From positions 56,297 to 120,296 of the forward strand of contig DKOR01000020.1 of assembly GCA_002470825.1 (NCBI GenBank): a stretch of DNA of 64,000 nucleotides. The letters are read 5' to 3'. The notes beneath the pieces are model-generated. The model was not told the origin of the DNA, did no database searches, and saw nothing but the letters and a program-made list of their open reading frames with translations. Source of the stretch: Thiotrichaceae bacterium UBA7357 (GTDB lineage: Bacteria; Pseudomonadota; Gammaproteobacteria; Eutrophobiales; Eutrophobiaceae). Of this stretch, positions 39,437 to 48,525 are shown piece after piece (positions within the stretch are counted from its first letter, which is position 1; each line of letters begins with the position of its first letter). The translations under genes were made by a program, and so were the position numbers.

Positions 39437-40615
39437 CTACCATTTGCACCAATGAGATGGGTTGATAGGTTCAGTACCCTTTCTGATTTCGAAATAAAGG
39501 GCAGTATCGCTCTGTCCTCCGCTGTCTCCTACAGTTGCAATTGCTTCATCTGCGAGTACCCAATCACCCATATTTTTTAAGATATTTTGATTATGGCCGT
39601 ATAAGCTCATAAAGCTATCACCGTGATCGATAATTATTAATAAACCAAGATGACGAAACCATTCTGCAAAAATAATTTCACCGCTACTGATAGCAGTCAC
39701 TTTGGCGCCCATTTCAGCATTGATTAGAACACCTTGCCATTTGAGGTTGAGGTCTCCACTTTTTTTGTTAGCGCCATATTCTTTTGATAAGGTACCTTTA
39801 ACTGGCCAATTTAATTTACCCTTAAGAGTATTGAATCGTGGGGCCTCTTTAAATACTTCTTTTGTGACTACTTTATTTTTTTTTAACCCTTGAAATAAAA
39901 TTCTGAGCTGACGTTCATTTTCTTGCTGTATTTGAAGTTTGATTCCTTGTTCTTCTATATATTTTGCCAAACGTATATTTATATCACGTCGAGTTGCACG
40001 AAATTCATGAAAATCACTTAGTTTAGTTTTATGTTTCAATTTTAACTCTTCAAGCTTCACCGACTCATCTTTAATAGCTGATTGAATCTTCTCTAGACTT
40101 ATTAAGGATTCTTTGAACTGTTCGATACGCTCAGAACGTATTCGATTGTGATAGTCATAATAGGCTAGTACACGTCTGACTAATGCGGGGTGTTCCTGAT
40201 TGAGGATTAATCTTAAATAATCATTGTGACCAATTTGATAAGCGGCTCGAATTTGATCAATTAGTTTTTCTTTTTCTTCTTTGAGTGCTGCATCATGCTC
40301 TGCTTGCTCAAACAACATCTCCTCGAGCTTAGATTTTTTTTCTGATATTTTTGCGTTAATGATATGCAGGTCAGTTAATGTTTCTGTGGTATTTATTTCA
40401 TTATCGCGTAACTCTTGTTGTGATTTATTCGTTTCATCCTGAGCGGATTTAATTCGTAATTCTATTTCTTTGATGCGTTTTTGAATATTTTGTAATGCAA
40501 TAGCTTTTTCAGAATAGGAATTATTAGCGGCTATCGTCGCATTTGATATGAAGCATGAAGCTAAAAAGATTGAACAAATAAATGAGTTTGTTGTGTCAAC
40601 GAAATGAGGAGTCAT
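39437..40615 (-). CDS. envC: Murein hydrolase activator EnvC
   Basis: The 392-residue periplasmic protein has an N-terminal signal segment, a long coiled coil (about residues 30-240, starting EKAIALQNIQKRIKEIELRI) and a C-terminal LytM/M23 domain (about 280-392, with LYGHNQNILKNMGDWV and ALYFEIRKGTEPINP). EnvC-type LytM domains are usually non-catalytic and activate the amidases AmiA/AmiB at the septum; one of the expected metal ligands is not seen here either. The ATG at 40615 is preferred because it gives a proper signal peptide; an upstream in-frame start at 40657 would overlap gpmI by 62 bases. Confidence 0.85.
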   Translation of the reverse strand: MTPHFVDTTNSFICSIFLASCFISNATIAANNSYSEKAIALQNIQKRIKEIELRIKSAQDETNKSQQELRDNEINTTETLTDLHIINAKISEKKSKLEEMLFEQAEHDAALKEEKEKLIDQIRAAYQIGHNDYLRLILNQEHPALVRRVLAYYDYHNRIRSERIEQFKESLISLEKIQSAIKDESVKLEELKLKHKTKLSDFHEFRATRRDINIRLAKYIEEQGIKLQIQQENERQLRILFQGLKKNKVVTKEVFKEAPRFNTLKGKLNWPVKGTLSKEYGANKKSGDLNLKWQGVLINAEMGAKVTAISSGEIIFAEWFRHLGLLIIIDHGDSFMSLYGHNQNILKNMGDWVLADEAIATVGDSGGQSDTALYFEIRKGTEPINPSHWCKW

Positions 40616-42212
40616 GCTTGATTTGCTTAATAATGGTTGCAGGGATATCCTTTTCATAAAATTCTAATAGTGTTTTACCGGTCATCTCTTTCGGTTTTGG
40701 AATTCCCATGATATCGAGCATTGTTGGAGTGATATCAGATAAAGAGCCGACTTCGGGTAAAAATTTGGCTCGTCTGCCGATATAAATAAGCGGCACATAA
40801 TTATTAGTATGCGCTGTGTGCGCCTGAGATCTGATCTTTTCAGTGGTGTAAGCCTTTAGCTGTTCTGCATTTCCATGGTCGGCGGTAATAACAATTTCAC
40901 CACCAATTTTTTGTGCACAATGAATAACCTTGGCGAGACATTTATCAATAGTTTCTATTGCTGATATTGTTGCTTTGAAATCACCAGTGTGGCCAACCAT
41001 ATCCGCATTTGCATAGTTGCAGACTATGACATCATATTTTTTACTATTTATTGAATCAATAAGGTGTTCCGTTATCTCGTTAGCACTCATTTCTGGTTGT
41101 TTATCATAAGTTTCTACATGTGGTGAAGGAACCAATATACGGTCTTCACCTTCGAAAACACGTTCTTCCCCACCATTAAAGAAAAAAGTAACATGAGCAT
41201 ATTTTTCCGTTTCAGCAATACGAAGTTGCTTCAACCCAAGATTCGCTATGTATTCACCAAAGACATTCGACATACTGATAGGCGGAAATGCAACAGGAAA
41301 TTCATAATTGGCTTTATACGAGGTTAGACTGAGAAACGAAGAAAGTTTAGGTATTCGCTCCCGATCGAATGCCTGGAACTCCGGTTTTGTGAATGCGCGG
41401 GCTAGTTGACGAGCACGGTCTGCACGGTAATTAGCAAAAACAATAACATCACCATCATTAATGTTAATGGGTGGTTTACCCAGTTTTGTGATGACTGTTG
41501 GTTTGATGAATTCATCTGATTCACCTCTAGCATAGGCCATATCAACGGCAATGAAGGGATCAACAGATTGATATTCTGCCTTCCCTTGGGTTATTAGGTC
41601 ATAAGCTAGTTTGGTACGATCCCAGCGTTTATTGCGGTCCATTGCATAATGGCGACCAATTATTGATGCGAAAATACCAACACCCAACTTCTTCATCTTC
41701 AGCTGAGCATTATGAATCGATTCTTCTGCACACTTTGGTGGTGTATCTCGACCATCAAGAAAAGCATGGAGATAAATCTTTTTCACACCACATTTGCTAG
41801 CTAATTCCATTAATGCAAATATATGGTCCTCATGGCTATGTACCCCTCCGTTTGAAAGTAATCCCAGTAAATGAACCGCCTTATTTTTTTCAGCAGCATT
41901 TTTAAATGCAAGATTCAGATTCTTATTTTTATAAAAACTACCATCCTCAAGTGCTCGAGTAATACGAGTGAACTCTTGATCTACTATTCGGCCAGAACCA
42001 ATATTCATATGTCCTACTTCAGAATTACCCATTTGCGTAGCTGGTAGTCCGACATCAATGCCTGATGCGCTTATCAGAGTATGTGGGTACTCTTCCCAAA
42101 TACGTTCCCATGTGGGCTTATTAGCAGAATAGATTGCATTATAGACCGTATTATCTGTATGGCCCCAGCCATCTAGAATTATTAGAATTATTGGTTTATG
42201 ACTTACTTGCAT
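40596..42212 (-). CDS. gpmI: Phosphoglycerate mutase, 2,3-bisphosphoglycerate-independent
   Basis: The 538-residue metalloenzyme interconverts 3- and 2-phosphoglycerate in glycolysis. The start of the catalytic domain LIILDGWGHTDNTVYNAI, the phosphoserine segment TQMGNSEVGHMNIGSGRI (serine about residue 62) and the C-terminal metal ligands in NYANADMVGHTGD and ITADHGNAE are all visible. The ATG at 42212 is preferred to a TTG six codons upstream. It is about 24 residues longer than E. coli GpmI. It overlaps envC by about 20 bases and heads the gpmI-envC-ctpA set. Confidence 0.94.
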   Translation of the reverse strand: MQVSHKPIILIILDGWGHTDNTVYNAIYSANKPTWERIWEEYPHTLISASGIDVGLPATQMGNSEVGHMNIGSGRIVDQEFTRITRALEDGSFYKNKNLNLAFKNAAEKNKAVHLLGLLSNGGVHSHEDHIFALMELASKCGVKKIYLHAFLDGRDTPPKCAEESIHNAQLKMKKLGVGIFASIIGRHYAMDRNKRWDRTKLAYDLITQGKAEYQSVDPFIAVDMAYARGESDEFIKPTVITKLGKPPININDGDVIVFANYRADRARQLARAFTKPEFQAFDRERIPKLSSFLSLTSYKANYEFPVAFPPISMSNVFGEYIANLGLKQLRIAETEKYAHVTFFFNGGEERVFEGEDRILVPSPHVETYDKQPEMSANEITEHLIDSINSKKYDVIVCNYANADMVGHTGDFKATISAIETIDKCLAKVIHCAQKIGGEIVITADHGNAEQLKAYTTEKIRSQAHTAHTNNYVPLIYIGRRAKFLPEVGSLSDITPTMLDIMGIPKPKEMTGKTLLEFYEKDIPATIIKQIKHDSSFR

Positions 42213-42493
42213 TGAAGGTCTTAATGGCAATGACTAGAATGTATGGGCTTTAAATGATGACAGATTTTGTAATACGAAAATGAGATATCGGTTACTTGAT
42301 ATATATACATGTAATTAATTTGACAATATCTTTAAGAATTCTACTTTAATTGCGTAAATTTTAGCATGAAAGCTGATATGACTTCATATTAATCAATAAT
42401 ACACATTGAATCAGCTATAAATGTTTTTTCAGTCGACGATATAACGTATTATTCAGACCTCACTTAATACTACTACAGCAAGAGATTACTGCA

Positions 42494-42925
42494 ATGGAAC
42501 GACTCCTTGAATTTGTGGGCAACCACCCGCTTTATTTTTCACTATTGATTTCCATATTGATGTTATTAATTTGGAATATTTTTGGTGATATGCTTAGTGG
42601 CGTTAAATTATCACCACCTGAAGAAGTTACGCGTCTGATTAATCGAGACAATGCTAAAGTACTCGATTTGCGAACGCAAAAGGAATTTGAGAAAGGACAT
42701 ATTATTGATGCCATTAATATTAGTGCTGATCAAGTACCAGGGCAGCTTGATAAACTAAAAAAATACAAAAAAAACGGAGTTATCCTTTGTTGTGCTACCG
42801 GGTCTGTTTCTTCAAAAACAGCACGTAAGTTAATGAATGAAGGATATGAAAAAGTTTTTAGTCTGAAAGGCGGTATTCTCTCATGGCAAAATGCAAACTT
42901 ACCTCTTACTAGAGGGCTTAAATAA
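42494..42925 (+). CDS. Membrane-anchored rhodanese-domain protein (YibN type)
   Basis: The 143-residue protein has one N-terminal transmembrane helix (LYFSLLISILMLLIWNIFGDML, about residues 14-35) and a rhodanese domain (about 45-140) with the active-site cysteine in LCCATGSVSSKTA (second cysteine, near residue 98). Rhodaneses transfer sulfur. The same gene precedes secB in many gammaproteobacteria, corresponding to yibN in E. coli. Its promoter must lie in the 280-base gap divergent from gpmI. Confidence 0.87.
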   Translation: MERLLEFVGNHPLYFSLLISILMLLIWNIFGDMLSGVKLSPPEEVTRLINRDNAKVLDLRTQKEFEKGHIIDAINISADQVPGQLDKLKKYKKNGVILCCATGSVSSKTARKLMNEGYEKVFSLKGGILSWQNANLPLTRGLK

Positions 42926-42970
42926 AGTTATATAATTCTAATAAATTTTCAAAAAAGATAGGAAAAAATC

Positions 42971-43480
42971 ATGACTGAACAAGATAGCAAGCAAGCACAA
43001 AAAGATAATGGACCAGATGACGCACAGTTTTTAGTACAAAAAGTCTACGTAAAAGATATTTCATTTGAAACACCTAATACTCCGGAAATATTTAAGGTGG
43101 AATGGCGACCAGAAGTCGAGATGAATATGATTAATAAAGCAACACCTATTGGCGATGACCATTTTGATGTGGTGTTGACGGTTACATTAACGGTTAAGGT
43201 GGGTGATAAGGTAGCGTATCTGATTGAAATCAATCAAGCGGGTATATTTATGATTAGAAATCTCCCTGCAGATGTCATTGATCGTATGTTAGCAATTGTT
43301 TGTGCCAATATCTTATTTCCTTTCATACGTGAGACTGTTTCAGATGTAGTTACGCGTGGTGGTTTTCCACAGTTATTGCTCGCACCGGTAAACTTTGATG
43401 CCTTGTTTGAACAAGAGCAAGCCGAAGGGAAGGCCCAGCTAGAAGCAGCTGCACATGCTAATGCAGACATAACGCATTAA
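42971..43480 (+). CDS. secB: Protein-export chaperone SecB
   Basis: The 169-residue chaperone holds precursor proteins unfolded and delivers them to SecA. The family core is clear: FLVQKVYVKDISFETPNTPEIF (about residues 19-40), FDVVLTVTLTVK and the QAGIF....LP segment, followed by LFPFIRETVSDVVTRGGFPQLLLAPVNFDALF near the C-terminus, which includes the SecA-contact region. The acidic/Ala-rich tail is usual. It is in a rhodanese-secB-gpsA operon. Confidence 0.94.
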   Translation: MTEQDSKQAQKDNGPDDAQFLVQKVYVKDISFETPNTPEIFKVEWRPEVEMNMINKATPIGDDHFDVVLTVTLTVKVGDKVAYLIEINQAGIFMIRNLPADVIDRMLAIVCANILFPFIRETVSDVVTRGGFPQLLLAPVNFDALFEQEQAEGKAQLEAAAHANADITH

Positions 43481-43486
43481 TTCATC

Positions 43487-44479
43487 ATGACAACACAGTC
43501 AGTGTTAGTTCTCGGAGCAGGTTCTTGGGGCACTGCATTAGCATTGGTTTTAGCGCGTAAGAAAAATATAGTCTATCTATGGGATATAAATTTAGAGTTG
43601 ATAAAAAGTCTAAAAACTGAAAAAACAAATATGCGTTATATTCCTGGAGTCCCTTTCCCGAAAAATATAATTCCTGTTGAATCTATTGAGCAAGTCCCTC
43701 TCAGTACAAAAATGTTTGTTAATTCTGTTCCTTGCTATGGTTTGCGCAGCAGCTTGCAATTATTAAAATATTTTTCTGATGTTAATTTGTGTATTGCTTG
43801 TAAAGGTTTTGAGCCGGGTACGCAGAAATTTAATCATCAAGTTGTTGAAGAAGAGTTACCTAAAAGTAATATTGCGATACTTTCAGGTCCATCTTTTGCG
43901 AAAGAAGTAGGTGCAGGTTTGCCAACTGCCGTTACTATTGCTGCTAAGGATCTTAGTGTTGCAAAAATATTTGCAGATTTATTTCATGATGATGTCTTTC
44001 GTATCTATACCCATAATGATGTCATAGGCACGCAAGTCGGTGGAGCGGTGAAAAATGTAATGGCAATTGCAGCTGGTATAGCCGACGGATTAGGTTTTGG
44101 CGCCAATACACGTTCAGCATTATTAACGCGTGGCTTAGCAGAGATTATGCGTTTGGGATTGGCTTTGGGCGCTAGGCAAGAAACTTTTATGGGCCTTGCT
44201 GGTTTAGGTGATTTAGTCTTGACGTGCACCGATAATCAATCGCGAAATCGAAGTCTGGGGTTGTTATTAGCTGAAGGATTATCGGTTAATGCTGCGAGTG
44301 AGAAAATCGGACAAGCTATTGAAGGTCTAAGGACAGCAAATGAAGTTGCAGTATTGGCTAAGAAACATGGAATTGAAATGCCGATTATAGAACAAGTTAA
44401 TAACGTACTTCAATCAAGATGCTCCCCACATGAAGCAGTAAAAAACTTGTTGACGCGTGGTTCTAAGGCTGAAGTTTAA
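43487..44479 (+). CDS. gpsA: Glycerol-3-phosphate dehydrogenase [NAD(P)+]
   Basis: The 330-residue enzyme makes sn-glycerol-3-phosphate for phospholipids from dihydroxyacetone phosphate. The Rossmann fingerprint GAGSWGTALALVLA (residues 9-22), the SGPSFAKEV segment (about 137-145), the catalytic lysine in GGAVKNVMAIAAGIADGL (about 184-201) and NTRSALLTRGLAEI are all in place. It starts six bases after secB. Confidence 0.95.
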   Translation: MTTQSVLVLGAGSWGTALALVLARKKNIVYLWDINLELIKSLKTEKTNMRYIPGVPFPKNIIPVESIEQVPLSTKMFVNSVPCYGLRSSLQLLKYFSDVNLCIACKGFEPGTQKFNHQVVEEELPKSNIAILSGPSFAKEVGAGLPTAVTIAAKDLSVAKIFADLFHDDVFRIYTHNDVIGTQVGGAVKNVMAIAAGIADGLGFGANTRSALLTRGLAEIMRLGLALGARQETFMGLAGLGDLVLTCTDNQSRNRSLGLLLAEGLSVNAASEKIGQAIEGLRTANEVAVLAKKHGIEMPIIEQVNNVLQSRCSPHEAVKNLLTRGSKAEV

Positions 44480-44693
44480 TTAAAATAAGATTCTGTTACG
44501 ACATAAATTTTCTTAAGTAACTCGCAAATATTAACTCTTGGCTCTCATTTTACTATAATGTGGTGAATACATACGTCGTAAAGATAGTTATCGCAAAAAA
44601 AGCACTAATTAACAGTATGCATATCAAGTAATCACAGAAATATACAGTATATTTTAACAGATGGTTATGTATGGATAGTTGGTAGACAATAAG

Positions 44694-45152
44694 CTATTGA
44701 TCGAAATCATTCTGTCGCCAAGCCTCATAAACAATAATACTCACTGAGTTTGATAGATTCAGACTGCGGTTTTTCTTTAGCATTGGAATTCGTAAGATTC
44801 TATTGGTATTGAATTTGCTTAATATACTTTTAGGCAGGCCTCGTGTTTCTGGACCAAAAATAAAACTATCTCCCTTACGAAAAACACAATCAGAGTAATG
44901 CTTAGAGCCTTTGGTGGAAATAGCGTAGAGTGTATTTATTCTATTTTTTTCAAGATAGTTCTGATAATTATCATAGTGATGTACGATTGACAAATCGATA
45001 TAATCTAGCCCGGCACGACGCAGACTTTTTTCATCCATATCAAAGCCAATAGGATGAATCAAATGCAACTGAGCGTTGGTGTTTGCACAAAGACGTATAA
45101 TATTACCAGTATTAGGTGGGATTTCCGGCTCAAATAGAACAATATTAAACAT
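44694..45152 (-). CDS. trmL: tRNA (cytidine(34)-2'-O)-methyltransferase TrmL
   Basis: The 152-residue SPOUT methyltransferase modifies the wobble position of tRNA-Leu. Its three motifs are present: NIVLFEPEIPPNTGNIIRLCANT at the N-terminus, FGPETRGLP (about residues 97-105) and the knotted SAM-binding tail IPMLKKNRSLNLSNSVSIIVYEAWRQ (about 121-146). Length is typical of TrmL. It is transcribed divergently from pyrD with only 23 bases between the starts. Confidence 0.92.
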   Translation of the reverse strand: MFNIVLFEPEIPPNTGNIIRLCANTNAQLHLIHPIGFDMDEKSLRRAGLDYIDLSIVHHYDNYQNYLEKNRINTLYAISTKGSKHYSDCVFRKGDSFIFGPETRGLPKSILSKFNTNRILRIPMLKKNRSLNLSNSVSIIVYEAWRQNDFDQ

Positions 45153-45175
45153 AACAGTATATTATATTCCATTAA

Positions 45176-46147
45176 ATGAATTGTAGTATGACAATAACCT
45201 CGCTAACTGAGCAAGACAAGAAACGGCTAGAAATAGAATTCTGTGGCTTGAAGCTTAATTCACCTTTGGTTCTATTATCAGGCTGTGTTGGTTTTGGTGA
45301 AGAATATACACGTATCAGAGGGTTCTCTAATACTGATGTAGGTGCTATTTGTTTAAAAGGCACAACTTTAGAACCTCGGCTGGGTAATCCACCGCGTCGT
45401 GTTACGGAAACCTACATGGGGATGATCAATGCGATAGGTTTACAAAATCCAGGTTCGAAGATCGTGGTAGATGAGTACTTACCTAATCTAGATTTCACAG
45501 AAACAAGGTTTATAGCAAATGTATCAGGTTCAACGTTAGAAGAGTATGAGGAAGTAACTCGGATCTTTGATGATTCTCCAATTGATGCAATGGAGATCAA
45601 TATCTCATGCCCTAACGTTAAAGAAGGCGGCGTTGCTTTTGGTAATGATCCTGAGATGTCTGCGCGGGTTGTGTCAGCATGTCGAAGTGCAACTAAAAAA
45701 CCACTCATCACAAAACTCTCTCCTAATCAAACAGATATTGCTGAAAGCGCACGTTGTTGTATTGAAGCGGGAACAGACGGGCTTGCTGTGATCAATACGT
45801 TAATGGGTATGGCAATCGATATAAACTCACGCCAACCGATTATAGGTAATAATCAAGGTGGTTTATCGGGTCCTGCGATTAAGCCGATTGCACTTTTGAA
45901 GGTACATCAAGTTTATCAAGTGGCAAAAAATCATGCTATACCGATAATAGGACAGGGAGGTGTGACTACTGTTGAAGATGTTATTGAGTTTATGATTGCT
46001 GGTGCAACAACGGTAGGTATTGGAACGGCCTTATTTTACGAACCGTTGATTTGTCCTAAATTAAGCAACGGCATTGTTGATTATCTGAATAAGCATGACC
46101 TTGACCATATCTCTGAACTTATCGGAACACTTGAATTATATGATTAA
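45176..46147 (+). CDS. pyrD: Dihydroorotate dehydrogenase catalytic subunit, class 1B type
   Basis: The 323-residue FMN enzyme oxidises dihydroorotate in pyrimidine synthesis. NISCPNV (about residues 142-148) supplies the cysteine base typical of class 1, and INTLMGMAIDINSRQPIIGNNQGGLSGPAIKPIALLKV and the GQGGV...EDVIEFMIAGAT segments match the class 1B (PyrDB) subgroup that works with the FAD/2Fe-2S partner PyrK and uses NAD+. Most gammaproteobacteria instead have the membrane class 2 enzyme. No pyrK-like gene is nearby. An in-frame ATG four codons later (45188) is an alternative start. It converges with, and overlaps by four bases, the TPR gene. Confidence 0.82.
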   Translation: MNCSMTITSLTEQDKKRLEIEFCGLKLNSPLVLLSGCVGFGEEYTRIRGFSNTDVGAICLKGTTLEPRLGNPPRRVTETYMGMINAIGLQNPGSKIVVDEYLPNLDFTETRFIANVSGSTLEEYEEVTRIFDDSPIDAMEINISCPNVKEGGVAFGNDPEMSARVVSACRSATKKPLITKLSPNQTDIAESARCCIEAGTDGLAVINTLMGMAIDINSRQPIIGNNQGGLSGPAIKPIALLKVHQVYQVAKNHAIPIIGQGGVTTVEDVIEFMIAGATTVGIGTALFYEPLICPKLSNGIVDYLNKHDLDHISELIGTLELYD

Positions 46148-46458
46148 TCTGTTGTAAGACGTTTTAGAAAAACGCGCATTTCTTTGAGGACTTGTACATC
46201 ACCATTTTTTTCAGCAATACTAATTCCTTTTTCATAAGCGCCTATTGCTTCATCAATTTTTTTATTTTTAGTCAGTGCTTTCGCATAAAGCTTCCATGCA
46301 GCTGAGAAAGATGGTTTAAGTTCGATTGCTTTCTCTAAGTGGACTGCGGACTGGTCAAAATCACCTTGTTTGAAGTATTCATTTCCGAGGCTATACCTTA
46401 ATAGTTCATTATCATTACCTTCTTTAAGCAAGGTTTTGAATGTATCAAATTGTTTCAT
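46144..46458 (-). CDS. Small tetratricopeptide-repeat protein
   Basis: The 104-residue soluble protein has about two TPR units: NELLRYSLGNEYFKQGDFDQSAVHLEKAIELKP and AWKLYAKALTKNKKIDEAIGAYEKGIS. No signal peptide is present. The ATG at 46458 is preferred over one nine codons upstream that would overlap the methyltransferase gene. It is the last gene of a minus-strand run beginning with ntrY; a protein-binding role is all that can be inferred. Confidence 0.65.
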   Translation of the reverse strand: MKQFDTFKTLLKEGNDNELLRYSLGNEYFKQGDFDQSAVHLEKAIELKPSFSAAWKLYAKALTKNKKIDEAIGAYEKGISIAEKNGDVQVLKEMRVFLKRLTTD

Positions 46459-46468
46459 ATAAATGTAC

Positions 46469-47056
46469 CTATAGTTTTTGAGCAATTAACATCGCTTGAT
46501 CTCTAAATCCTTCGTCTATTTTTCCGGTTGTTCCTTCTTCTCTGTAGTAAATTGTATTCCAATCATTGAATAAATCTAATAGTTCATTTTTTTCTAATAA
46601 ATAATCAGGATTATTTGGTCCAACATCATTGACTTTATTGATAATAAACGTCTGATAAAAAACAAGTCCGTTTTTTTTTATTGCATTTTTTATATCATCT
46701 ATTAATTCACGGTCAAGAAAATGGCTCACAGTTATGACATTAAAAGAATCTGAAGCAGGTGGTTTTTTAGAAATATCTCTAGACTCAAATTTAATTTTCA
46801 AATTTTTCTTTAAAGCTTCACTAGAAAGATGCTTCAAAGCAGATATTGAAATATCCCATGCGGAGACACTTAACCCATTTTCTGCAAGGCATATTGCATT
46901 TGCACCACGACCGCAAGCTAAATCAAGCGCGGTTCCTTGCTTAGGTAACAGATGTTGATTTAGACGTAATACTTCTGCAGGAGAAGGATAATTGCTTAAG
47001 CAAGAATCATAATTTTCATCCCACTTTTTTTTTATTTTATCGTTCAACGTCGCCAA
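46469..47056 (-). CDS. Class I SAM-dependent methyltransferase (TehB-like)
   Basis: The 195-residue protein has the SAM-binding motif I ALDLACGRGANAICLAENG (about residues 43-61), an acidic motif II region VSAWDIS and a motif III/IV-like FNVITVSHFLDREL. The overall pattern is closest to small TehB/UbiG-like methyltransferases; the substrate is unknown. Its start overlaps the end of trkH by 13 bases, so it is probably co-transcribed with the Trk genes. Confidence 0.75.
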   Translation of the reverse strand: MATLNDKIKKKWDENYDSCLSNYPSPAEVLRLNQHLLPKQGTALDLACGRGANAICLAENGLSVSAWDISISALKHLSSEALKKNLKIKFESRDISKKPPASDSFNVITVSHFLDRELIDDIKNAIKKNGLVFYQTFIINKVNDVGPNNPDYLLEKNELLDLFNDWNTIYYREEGTTGKIDEGFRDQAMLIAQKL

Positions 47057-48495
47057 AATGTTGGAGTGAATAATACTAATAAAGTGAATATTTCAAGACG
47101 TCCTAATAACATGGCAAAACATAGTATCCACTTTGCAGTATCATTAATACTACTATAATTTTGACTGACTTCTCCAAGCCCGGGACCAAGATTGTTCATG
47201 CATGCTGCTAATGCTGAAAATGCAGTAACCTGATCAAGATTTGTCGCCATTAATGCAAAAAGTAGTAATGTAAATAAAACAATATAAGTAGCAAAGAAGC
47301 CCCATACTGCTTCTATAACACGTTCAGGAATAGCTTTATTTCCTACTTTGATGATAAAAATAGCACTCGGATGGATTAGCCTCTTTATTTCTCGTATTCC
47401 TTGTTTGAAAAGCAAAAGAATACGTATAATTTTTATTCCGCCACCCGTAGAACCAGCACAGGCACCAAAAAAACTAGAAAATAATAAGAGTAGCGGCATA
47501 AATCCGGCCCAGCCTTGATAGTCTGTCGTCGTATAACCGGTGGTAGTAGCAATAGAAACAGTTTGAAAGATACTATCTTTAATTGCCTTTTCGAAGCTTT
47601 CATATTCACCGGTGAATATGTGATAACTGGCGCAAATAAAGCAGATCATTAGCAGAATACCTAAGTAGGTGCGTAGTTCCGCGTCAGACCAATAGGCTTT
47701 TAAACTTGTTTGTCGCCACGACATAAAATGCAAGCTAAAATTAATTCCAGCGATAAACATAAAAAATATTGCAACCGCTTCTATCAATCCACTTTCAAAA
47801 TGACCTATGCTCGCGTCATGGGTTGAGAACCCACCAATAGATACAGTTGAAAAACTATGTGTAATTGCATCAAACGGAGTCATTCCCGCCATCCAATATG
47901 CTAATGCGCAAAAAATCGTCATAGAAAGATAGATGTACCAAAGTGCTTTAGCGGTCTCCGTGATTCTAGGTGTAAGTTTATTATCTTTAACTGGACCGGG
48001 TGTTTCAGCACGGTATAACTGCATACCACCGATGCCTAACATGGGTAGAATAGCAACTGCCAACACAATGATTCCCATGCCTCCTAACCACTGAAGTTCT
48101 TGTCGATAGAAAAGAATTGATTTAGGTAGAGAGTCTATTCCGACAATAATTGTTGCACCTGTTGTAGTGAGACCTGAAATTGATTCAAATACTGCATCTG
48201 TAATTGTTAATTCTGGAGTGCTGGATAATATGAGTGGGACACTACCTGTTAATCCAAGACCAACCCAAAATAAGACGACAACAACAAAACCATCTCGTAG
48301 TCGTAATTCATTTTTCACATTTCGAACTGGAAACCATAGTATTAAACCGATTGAAAGAATAAGTGCAAAAGCGGAGATGAACGGAATTGAAGTAGCATCA
48401 TTAGTATAAATTGAAATTATTAATGGCGGAAACAGCGTTAAGCTGAATAGGGCTAACAATATACCCAAAATTCGTTGAATTACGGCAAATTGCAT
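47044..48495 (-). CDS. trkH: Trk potassium uptake system, membrane subunit TrkH
   Basis: The 483-residue membrane protein is the K+-translocating subunit of Trk. It has about ten to twelve hydrophobic segments and the repeated pore-loop regions of the family, including FESISGLTTTGATI (about residues 104-117), SFSTVSIGGFSTHDAS and the later SIATTTGYTTTDY and NLGPGLGEV loops that carry the selectivity-filter glycines. It lies 30 bases downstream of trkA; pairing of trkA with trkH after ntrYX is seen in related proteobacteria. Confidence 0.93.
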   Translation of the reverse strand: MQFAVIQRILGILLALFSLTLFPPLIISIYTNDATSIPFISAFALILSIGLILWFPVRNVKNELRLRDGFVVVVLFWVGLGLTGSVPLILSSTPELTITDAVFESISGLTTTGATIIVGIDSLPKSILFYRQELQWLGGMGIIVLAVAILPMLGIGGMQLYRAETPGPVKDNKLTPRITETAKALWYIYLSMTIFCALAYWMAGMTPFDAITHSFSTVSIGGFSTHDASIGHFESGLIEAVAIFFMFIAGINFSLHFMSWRQTSLKAYWSDAELRTYLGILLMICFICASYHIFTGEYESFEKAIKDSIFQTVSIATTTGYTTTDYQGWAGFMPLLLLFSSFFGACAGSTGGGIKIIRILLLFKQGIREIKRLIHPSAIFIIKVGNKAIPERVIEAVWGFFATYIVLFTLLLFALMATNLDQVTAFSALAACMNNLGPGLGEVSQNYSSINDTAKWILCFAMLLGRLEIFTLLVLFTPTFWRR

Positions 48496-48525
48496 CGTTA
48501 TCGTTCTCTAGTCAAAATTCTTCAT

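Noticed and set aside
39437..40657. envC as an active M23 endopeptidase
   Set aside because: The coiled-coil plus LytM architecture, genomic context and incomplete metal ligands fit the non-catalytic amidase activator EnvC.
44636..44660. ATACAGTATAT sequence resembling half of a LexA-type box upstream of pyrD/trmL
   Set aside because: It lacks the full CTG-N10-CAG symmetry, and neither neighbouring gene is a known SOS gene.
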